A stretch of 8,551 nt of DNA from an uncultured Bacilli bacterium. GTDB lineage: Bacteria > Bacillota_I > Bacilli_A > RF39 > UBA660. The position numbers and the translations under genes were made by a program. This document shows positions 1-5,129 of the stretch, in pieces (position 1 is the first letter of the stretch; every line of letters begins with the position of its first letter). The notes beneath the pieces are model-generated. The model saw only the letters and a list, made by a program, of their open reading frames with translations. It was not told where the DNA came from and ran no database searches. The stretch is taken from NCBI GenBank assembly GCA_947856335.1, contig CANUCD010000039.1, forward strand, positions 1-8,551, read 5' to 3'.

Positions 1-71
1 ATACCTAAATTTATAAGAATATACAATCTTTTTATAGCAAAAAGATTGTATATTCTTATAAATTTAGGTAT
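1..71. repeat. Perfect 33-bp inverted repeat with 5-nt loop
   Basis: Bases 1-33 are the exact reverse complement of bases 39-71; the loop at 34-38 is ATAGC. The arms may be longer than 33 bp because the left arm begins at the first base of the window. No T-run follows the right arm, so it is not a classic plus-strand intrinsic terminator. It could end an upstream gene transcribed toward it, act as a large operator, belong to a dispersed palindromic repeat family, or be a fold-back artefact at a contig end. The palindrome is seen directly; its role is unknown. Confidence 0.95.
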
Positions 72-74
72 ACT
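46..74 (+). promoter_or_regulatory. Candidate sigma-A promoter in the right arm of the palindrome
   Basis: A TTGTAT element at 46-51 and TATACT at 69-74 are separated by 17 bases. Transcription would start near 81, just before the AGGTG ribosome binding site at 81-85, so the exact start is uncertain. Because the -35 half lies inside the palindrome, a mirror-image -35 exists on the minus strand in the left arm; its -10 would fall before base 1. The elements match the consensus only moderately, and in DNA this AT-rich chance matches are common. Confidence 0.4.
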
Positions 75-92
75 TATAGTAGGTGATAATAT

Positions 93-260
93 ATGAAGTT
101 TTATGAAAGATTGATTATTTTAATTATCTTGTTTTTAGGGGTTACTATTGGTACAGCTGGTATTATTGGTGTATATGTAAGTACTTTAGATGATGAACCT
201 ACAGATAATAATACGCAAAATATTATTATTGAAAATATTCCTTTATTGGAAATAAAATAA
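93..260 (+). CDS. Small single-pass membrane protein, function unknown
   Basis: A 55-residue protein starting MKFYERLIIL. Residues about 6-30 form one hydrophobic membrane segment (Ile/Leu/Val/Gly-rich), preceded by a short charged N-terminus and followed by an acidic, Asn-rich tail of about 25 residues that probably faces outside. An AGGTG ribosome binding site lies 7 bases before the ATG. Its TAA stop shares its last A with the ATG of cmk, a TAATG arrangement that suggests translational coupling. I do not recognise a family. The good start site, membrane segment and coupling argue that it is real, but its short length keeps doubt open. A signal-anchor or microprotein role is only a guess. 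Confidence 0.62.
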   Translation: MKFYERLIILIILFLGVTIGTAGIIGVYVSTLDDEPTDNNTQNIIIENIPLLEIK

Positions 261-880
261 TGATTATTGCAATTGATGGGTTAAGTGCTACTGGTAAAAG
301 TTCTGTAGCATACACTTTAGCTAATATTTTGGGATATACTTATTTTAATACAGGATTATTATATAGATTTGTTTCATATATTATGATTAAAAATAATATT
401 ACAGATATAGATAAAGTAATAGAATTATTAAATCATCTAAATTATAAATTTGATAATAATCAAATATTGGTAGACAATAAAGATATTACTTCGTTATTAT
501 ATACAGATAAAATAGCTCTTTATACATCACGTATATCTAGTAATTTAAAGATAAAAAAGTGGGTATATCAATTTCAAAAGAAAGCTTTATTAAAGAAAAA
601 TATTGTAATAGAGGGTAGAGATATTATTAGTAAAGTTGCAAGAGATGCTGATTATAAGTTTTATTTATATGCTGATATAAATAAGAGAGCAAAAAGAGTT
701 TTATTAAGAGAAAAAAATAAAAGCTTTGAAGAAGCTTTAGAAGAACTTAAAAGTATTGATGAGAAAAATATTATATCTAAAGATTTTATAGAGCCTAAAG
801 ATGCGATTAAAATAGATACTACAAATTTAAGTGTTGATGAAATAATAAATTATATGTTAAATATTATTTTAAAGAAATAA
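260..880 (+). CDS. cmk: Cytidylate kinase (CMP/dCMP kinase), divergent
   Basis: This 206-residue P-loop kinase would phosphorylate CMP and dCMP from ATP in the cytoplasm. Visible motifs in order are the Walker A loop GLSATGKS (7-14), the acceptor-site segment TGLLYR (31-36), the CMP-kinase insert with DITSLLYTDK (75-84), EGRD (118-121), and the C-terminal DAIKIDTTNLSVDEII, a hallmark of the family's last helix. The length is slightly below the usual 220-230. The lid/CMP-binding segment, rich in Arg in E. coli Cmk (RDDRDRNR), reads SIDEKNIIS here, so expected Arg and Asp residues appear replaced. The start is fixed by overlap with the upstream small gene and by the natural MIIAIDG beginning. 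Assignment to the family is good; full catalytic competence is less certain. Confidence 0.85.
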   Translation: MIIAIDGLSATGKSSVAYTLANILGYTYFNTGLLYRFVSYIMIKNNITDIDKVIELLNHLNYKFDNNQILVDNKDITSLLYTDKIALYTSRISSNLKIKKWVYQFQKKALLKKNIVIEGRDIISKVARDADYKFYLYADINKRAKRVLLREKNKSFEEALEELKSIDEKNIISKDFIEPKDAIKIDTTNLSVDEIINYMLNIILKK

Positions 881-1217
881 CTTCTTTAGCAGTATTTCCA
901 TAAGCACGAATAAGTCCACCTGCTCCTAGTTTAATACCACCAAAATATCTTACTACAGCGATTAAAACATGATTTAGATTGTTTTTTTCAATTATATTTA
1001 ATATAGGCATACCACTTGTTCCTGATGGTTCTTTATCATCACTTTTTTTAATTTGATTATCTATTTTATATGCATAGGGTATATGTCTTGCTTTTTTATT
1101 ATTCTTTTTTAGAAGTTCTAATATATTTATTACTTCATCTACACTATCTACTTCATAGTAATAACCAATAAATTTAGATTTTTTAATTTCTAAAATAGTC
1201 GTATTTAATAATTTCAT
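864..1217 (-). CDS. yigZ: YigZ/IMPACT-family protein, N-terminal domain only
   Basis: The 117-residue product matches the UPF0029 (IMPACT N-terminal) fold. Motifs seen are KSKFIGYY near residues 13-20, DDKEPSGTSGMPIL (60-73), and VVRYFGGIKLG (88-98) followed by AGGLIRAYG (99-107). Bacterial YigZ/YvyE proteins are normally about 200-215 residues with a second, ferredoxin-like DUF1949 domain. That domain is missing, and the sequence downstream of the stop is the cmk coding region. The biochemical role of YigZ is poorly known; eukaryotic IMPACT regulates the GCN2 kinase. The ATG follows an AGGTG site (1223-1227, minus strand). Its stop lies 17 bases inside the 3' end of cmk, a convergent overlap with no visible terminator between them. 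Confidence 0.85.
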   Translation of the reverse strand: MKLLNTTILEIKKSKFIGYYYEVDSVDEVINILELLKKNNKKARHIPYAYKIDNQIKKSDDKEPSGTSGMPILNIIEKNNLNHVLIAVVRYFGGIKLGAGGLIRAYGNTAKEVISLK

Positions 1218-1229
1218 AATAACACCTAA

Positions 1230-1262
1230 TTTTATTATACAAGAAAATGTAGTATAATAAAA
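1230..1262. promoter_or_regulatory. Mirrored divergent promoter region in an 11-bp inverted repeat
   Basis: Bases 1230-1240 and 1252-1262 are perfect inverted repeats separated by 11 bases. Each arm holds a consensus -10 box: TATAAT on the plus strand at 1253-1258 (toward uvrC) and TATAAT on the minus strand at 1239-1234 (toward the YigZ-family gene). No good -35 is seen for either; the 17-bp-spaced hexamers, each in the opposite arm, are weak. The two promoters would overlap, so polymerase could occupy only one at a time. Predicted leaders are only about 10 nt, placing each start site near or inside its ribosome binding site. Confidence 0.55.
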
Positions 1263-1268
1263 GAGGTG
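1263..1268 (+). promoter_or_regulatory. uvrC ribosome binding site that decides the start
   Basis: GAGGTG lies 6 bases before ATG 1275. An in-frame GTG at 1266 falls inside this site, so initiation there is unlikely and the ATG at 1275 is preferred. Confidence 0.8.
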
Positions 1269-1274
1269 ATAAAT

Positions 1275-3074
1275 ATGTTGAAAGATAAACTTGCCTTAAT
1301 ACCTCATTTACCTGGGTCTTATCAGATGAAAAATAGTGATGGTGTTATTATTTATGTTGGTAAAGCTAAAGACTTAAAGAAAAGAGTAAATTCTTATTTT
1401 AATCGTCCTCAAACGGGTAAGACAGCTAAAATGGTAAGTGAAATAGCAGATTTTTCTTATATTGTCGCTGGAAGTGAATTAGAAGCTTTCTTACTTGAAT
1501 TTAACTTAATTAAAGAGTATGATCCTAAATATAATATTTTACTTAAAGATGATAAAAGCTATCCTTATATAGAATATATTAGTAAACCATATCCTAAACT
1601 TCAAGTATCTAGATATTTAAATATTCGTAAAAAGGATAAAAAGATGTTATTTGGACCTTACCCTAATGCTTATGCTGCAAGAAAAATAGTAGCACTTATA
1701 AATCGTTTATATCCCTTAAAAAAGTGTGAAGTAATGCCTAAGAAAGTATGTTTGTATTATCATATTGGGGAATGTTTAGGTTATTGTGAAAAAAGAGTTG
1801 ATGAACAAAAATTAAGAGTAATGGAAGAAGATATAATTTCTTTTTTAAAAGGGAATGCTGATGTTTTAAAAAAGAAAATATTAGAGAAGATAAATATATA
1901 TAGTGAGCAGTTAAACTTTGAAATGGCTTTAGAACTTAAAAAAGAATTAAACTATATTAGTGTTGTTTTAGATAAACAGAAGATGGAATTACATGATTAT
2001 GTTAACCGTGATTGTATTGGTTTTTACTTTAATAAAGGGTATTTAAGTATACAAATTCTTTTTCTTAGAAATGGAAGAATGGTAGGGGGGCATACAGATA
2101 TTTTTCCTGTTATATCTGATTATCAAGATGAATTAGATACATATATTATGAATTTTTATAATAAACATGAAGTGCCTAATGAAGTATTGCATCCAAAAGA
2201 AGTAAATGGGGAAATATTAAGTGAGATATTAAATACTCGGTTTATAGTTCCTGTTAGAGGAAAAAAGAAAAAGTTAATTGAAATGGCTTTAGAAAATGCT
2301 AAAATCAACCTTGAAAATGAACTGGAAATCATCGTTCGTGATGAAGAAAAAACAGAGAAAGCTAATGATGAGTTAAAGGATATTTTACATTTACCTAAAT
2401 TAGATCGAATTGATATATTTGATAATTCTAATCTTTTTGGTTCTTTTACTGTCAGCTGTATGGTTGTTTTTAAAAATGGTCGTCCAGCTAAAAAAGAATA
2501 TCGTAAATATAAAATTAGTTTAGATAAAAATGATGATTATCATACGATGCAAGAAGTTATATATAGAAGATATTATCGGGCTTTAGTTGATGCATCAGAA
2601 CTTCCTGATTTAATTATTGTAGATGGTGGGATAAATCAGATGAATGCTTGCAGGGAAATATTAGATAGCTTAAAGTTAAATATTAGGGTATGTGGGCTTA
2701 AGAAAAATGATAAACATAGAACTAATGATTTAATAGATGGGGATGCATATCAAACTATTGAAATAGATAAAACAAGCAATGTATTTCATTATCTTACAAG
2801 AATGCAAGATGAAGTTCATCGCTATACAATTTCTTATCACAGACAAATAAGAAGTAAGGGAGCTATTGGAAGTGTATTAGATAATATTGAGGGAATTGGA
2901 GCTAAAAGAAAGAAAGAGTTAATTAAAACTTTTGGAAGTGTAAATAAAATAAAAGAGGCAAGTATAGATGATATTGCCACTATTATTCCAAGAGATGTTG
3001 CTATTCGCCTACAAGAGTATTTAAAAGAAAAAGAAAAGGAAAATAAAGATGAAAAAAACAACAAAGCTAATTAA
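1275..3074 (+). CDS. uvrC: UvrABC excinuclease subunit C
   Basis: UvrC makes the two incisions around bulky DNA lesions after UvrA/UvrB damage recognition. The 599-residue protein has all expected parts. The N-terminal GIY-YIG nuclease includes LPGSYQMKN, IIYVGKAKDLKKRV and the conserved Arg near residue 37. A four-Cys cluster follows at C151, C159, C167 and C171, matching the iron-sulfur site spacing typical of Bacilli. The UVR motif NFEMALELKKEL (214-225) binds UvrB. The RNase H-like nuclease keeps D383 in IFDNSN, D450 in IIVDGG and H522 in SYHR. A C-terminal helix-hairpin-helix (about 535-570) ends the fold. The charged tail overlaps the next gene by 26 bases, so repair and Rnf-like genes probably share a transcript. 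Confidence 0.97.
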   Translation: MLKDKLALIPHLPGSYQMKNSDGVIIYVGKAKDLKKRVNSYFNRPQTGKTAKMVSEIADFSYIVAGSELEAFLLEFNLIKEYDPKYNILLKDDKSYPYIEYISKPYPKLQVSRYLNIRKKDKKMLFGPYPNAYAARKIVALINRLYPLKKCEVMPKKVCLYYHIGECLGYCEKRVDEQKLRVMEEDIISFLKGNADVLKKKILEKINIYSEQLNFEMALELKKELNYISVVLDKQKMELHDYVNRDCIGFYFNKGYLSIQILFLRNGRMVGGHTDIFPVISDYQDELDTYIMNFYNKHEVPNEVLHPKEVNGEILSEILNTRFIVPVRGKKKKLIEMALENAKINLENELEIIVRDEEKTEKANDELKDILHLPKLDRIDIFDNSNLFGSFTVSCMVVFKNGRPAKKEYRKYKISLDKNDDYHTMQEVIYRRYYRALVDASELPDLIIVDGGINQMNACREILDSLKLNIRVCGLKKNDKHRTNDLIDGDAYQTIEIDKTSNVFHYLTRMQDEVHRYTISYHRQIRSKGAIGSVLDNIEGIGAKRKKELIKTFGSVNKIKEASIDDIATIIPRDVAIRLQEYLKEKEKENKDEKNNKAN

Positions 3075-4158
3075 AATAGCAGAAGATGAGACAATACTAG
3101 TATCTAGTAGAGTCGAAAAATATTTAAAACCAGATGTTATATATTTGCCTGTTGCATCAGAGATTCTTAAAAATAAAAATGATTATGTAAAAATGGGTGA
3201 AGAAGTACTAAAGGGGGTAAAATCTCCTGTATCTGGAGTGATTACTTCGCTAAAAAAGATGAATTCTTTAAAAAAAGCTAGTTATTATTTAGAAATAGAA
3301 AATGATTTTGAAGAGCGAATAGTTGGTAATACTGGTTTAAAAAAGAAATTATCTAAAGAAGAAATTATTAAAATGTTAGATATAGAAAATAAAAAGAATT
3401 TAGTGTTAAATGCTATTGATGATGAGATATATGTAAGAACAAATAATTTCTATTTATTTTTACACTATGATATATTATTAGAATTTTTAGATGAAATAGC
3501 TTCTATTTTTTCAGTAGAAAATATATATGTTTGCTTAAAAGCAAATAGTAGTGAGAATATAAGTAATTTATTAAATGATTTAGGGATGTATCCTAATATT
3601 ATATTAAAAGTAGTGCCAGATTTATATTTGCTTGGTAAAAGAGAGTTTTTACTTTCTTATTTGCAGTTAGAAGATGAAGAATCATTAGTTATAAGTGCTA
3701 AAGATTTTTATGATGTTTATAATTTATTGAAAAGGGGAAGAACTAAAAATAGTATTTTAATTACTATTAGTGGTAATGCTGTTAAAAAGCCTTGTGTTAT
3801 AGAAGTTAAAATTGGGATGATGTTAGAAGATGTTTTAAAAGATATTGAATATTTAAAAGATGATGTTATATATATTGCTAATGGACTTTTAAGTGGGAAA
3901 AAAATAGATTTAGATTCTTTTGTTATTACTGATGAGTTAGAAAGTATTTTAATTATGAAGAAAGATGATGTATATAAAGAAGAAGCTTGTATACGTTGTA
4001 CAAAATGTAGTGAAATATGTCCAGTTAATATAAATCCGTGTTTACTTAAATATCCTAAGTATGCAAAGTTAGTAGAACATAAATGCATAAATTGCGGATT
4101 ATGTTCATATATTTGTCCTGTACATATTAGCTTTTTTAAAGAAAGGAGTAATTTATGA
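3049..4158 (+). CDS. rnfC: RnfC-like iron-sulfur protein, reduced form
   Basis: RnfC is the cytoplasmic-side subunit of the Rnf complex that passes electrons between NADH and ferredoxin. This 369-residue homologue (usual length about 435 or more) shows an N-terminal barrel-sandwich segment (SPVSGVI, 59-65), a segment with NAIDDEIYV (121-129) corresponding to the family NGxxxEPY region, an SLBB-like beta-grasp stretch (ITISGNAVKKP, 238-248), and two intact 4Fe-4S motifs: C314-C317-C320-C324 and C346-C349-C352-C356. The glycine-rich GGAGFP loop expected between about 93 and 120 for NADH/FMN binding is not visible. The ATG lies 8 bases after AAAAGGA inside the end of uvrC; the TGA stop overlaps the next ATG. 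I infer an electron-transfer protein that has lost direct NADH chemistry; the real partner is unknown. Confidence 0.82.
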   Translation: MKKTTKLIKIAEDETILVSSRVEKYLKPDVIYLPVASEILKNKNDYVKMGEEVLKGVKSPVSGVITSLKKMNSLKKASYYLEIENDFEERIVGNTGLKKKLSKEEIIKMLDIENKKNLVLNAIDDEIYVRTNNFYLFLHYDILLEFLDEIASIFSVENIYVCLKANSSENISNLLNDLGMYPNIILKVVPDLYLLGKREFLLSYLQLEDEESLVISAKDFYDVYNLLKRGRTKNSILITISGNAVKKPCVIEVKIGMMLEDVLKDIEYLKDDVIYIANGLLSGKKIDLDSFVITDELESILIMKKDDVYKEEACIRCTKCSEICPVNINPCLLKYPKYAKLVEHKCINCGLCSYICPVHISFFKERSNL

Positions 4159-5051
4159 ATATAACAGCTTTAATTCATACTAAGAGGGATAAAAGAAATT
4201 TAATTAAAGTGTTTTATATTGCTCTAATTATTTTAATTGCTTTTGGTTTTTATAAAAATGGAATATATCTTTATATTCATGATTTAATTTCTTTGTTTGA
4301 TGTTTTTATATTTATTTATTTTTATGGAATAAGTATTTTAATTGGGTTTATTTTAGCTAAATTGATGAATATAAATAAAGGAGAAATGATTTTATTTAGT
4401 TTAATTGTTACATCTACTCTTTCTATCAATACTAATCTTATAATTTATCCTATATTACTTTTTATCTCTTTATTTATTTCCTTTTATTTAGCTAAAAGAT
4501 GGGAGTTTAATCCTCTTGCTTTAGCTCATTTATTGATGATTATAGCACTTTTTTTGGGAAAGTATCAGTATGCTAATATTGGGGAATCTTTAGAGATATT
4601 TAATTATAATTTATTTGATATATTTATAGGTTTTGGAGTAGGGGGAATTTCATCAAGTAGTTTATTATTAGTATTACTTTCTTTTCTTATTTTAGCTAGT
4701 AATCCTTTTTATAGAAGAAATATTCCTATAGCTTCTTTTCTTAGTTTTATTATAATATTACTTGGAGTATTTTTTATTACGCAAGATTTATCTTATTTAG
4801 AAAAACTTTTAAATGGAAATGTTTATTTTGGTTTTGTTTTTATAGCTACCTATTTATATAGTGGACCTGATACTAAAAAGGACACATTTATTTATGGGTT
4901 AGCACTTGGTATTATTAGTGCTTTACTAGTATTTATTATACCTATTTATGAAGCATATATAGTAGCAATTTTCTTGTGTAGTATTATTTATTCTATTATT
5001 CATGAAATCTATATTAAAAAATATTTACAAGATATAGAAAGTATGGTATAG
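4155..5051 (+). CDS. rnfD: RnfD/NqrB-like membrane protein, reduced form
   Basis: This 298-residue, very hydrophobic protein has roughly eight to ten membrane segments after a short basic N-terminus (HTKRDKRN). Family marks seen are FNPLALAH (118-125), GGISSSSLL (163-171, replacing the usual G-x-x-GE-S segment), and the C-terminal block NGNVYFGFVFIATYLYSGPDT... followed by GLALGI and IPIYEAYIVAIFL, which match the last part of RnfD. Typical RnfD/NqrB proteins carry a covalent flavin on a Thr in an SGAT-like motif before that GE-S segment; no such motif is seen here (region about 136-160). It follows rnfC with an ATGA overlap and an AAAGGAG site 6 bases upstream, so the two are made together. 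The rest of the Rnf complex is not in the window. Confidence 0.78.
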   Translation: MNITALIHTKRDKRNLIKVFYIALIILIAFGFYKNGIYLYIHDLISLFDVFIFIYFYGISILIGFILAKLMNINKGEMILFSLIVTSTLSINTNLIIYPILLFISLFISFYLAKRWEFNPLALAHLLMIIALFLGKYQYANIGESLEIFNYNLFDIFIGFGVGGISSSSLLLVLLSFLILASNPFYRRNIPIASFLSFIIILLGVFFITQDLSYLEKLLNGNVYFGFVFIATYLYSGPDTKKDTFIYGLALGIISALLVFIIPIYEAYIVAIFLCSIIYSIIHEIYIKKYLQDIESMV

Positions 5052-5052
5052 T
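5024..5052 (+). promoter_or_regulatory. Near-consensus extended -10 promoter for the adhesin-sortase unit
   Basis: TTTACA (5024-5029) and TATAGT (5047-5052) are 17 bases apart, and TGG immediately before the -10 box supplies an extended -10 TG. Each hexamer matches the sigma-A consensus at five of six positions. The promoter sits in the last codons of the RnfD-like gene. Transcription would begin near 5059, giving a leader of about 70 nt that is mostly the hairpin at 5063-5108. Confidence 0.65.
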
Positions 5053-5062
5053 ATCAATATTC

Positions 5063-5108
5063 ACTCGCATAGTTCCAGTTCCAGAATTGGAATTTTTTGC
5101 GAGTTTTT
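5063..5108 (+). terminator. Nested hairpin with T-tracts: rnf terminator or adhesin leader attenuator
   Basis: An outer stem pairs ACTCGCA (5063-5069) with TGCGAGT (5098-5104) and is followed by a T-run to 5108. Inside it, AGTTCCA (5077-5083) pairs with TGGAATT (5088-5094), with one G-U pair and a GAAT loop, and is followed by its own T-run. A tandem AGTTCC repeat (5071-5082) gives the inner TGGAA two possible partners. The element lies downstream of rnfD and also downstream of the strong promoter at 5024-5052, so it could end the rnf transcript or attenuate the adhesin transcript. Confidence 0.65.
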
Positions 5109-5129
5109 CTCTGTCTAGAAAGAGAGAAT

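Noticed and set aside
1..71. Invertible promoter switch
   Set aside because: The repeats enclose only 5 bases, so inversion would change nothing meaningful and no invertase gene is present.
1266..1274. Upstream GTG start extending UvrC by three residues
   Set aside because: The GTG overlaps the ribosome binding site that serves ATG 1275.
2837..3064. Minus-strand 75-residue reading frame
   Set aside because: Lies inside the uvrC 3' end in the opposite strand, Phe/Ser-rich from reading A-rich codons backwards; no ribosome binding site or family match.
3717..4088. Minus-strand 123-residue reading frame
   Set aside because: Shadow of the RnfC-like gene, which has clear iron-sulfur motifs on the plus strand.
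4155..4161. Mycoplasma-type code in which TGA means Trp
   Set aside because: The RnfC-like TGA would be followed by TAA two codons later, so it is not decisive, but intact genes use TGG for Trp and no in-frame TGA interrupts them.
5063..5108. T-box or metabolite riboswitch
   Set aside because: The leader is far too short for any known large riboswitch class and shows no recognised core motif.
5097..5129. Upstream TTG start extending the adhesin by 11 residues
   Set aside because: The TTG lies inside the hairpin and the extension precedes a normal signal peptide starting MKKILF.
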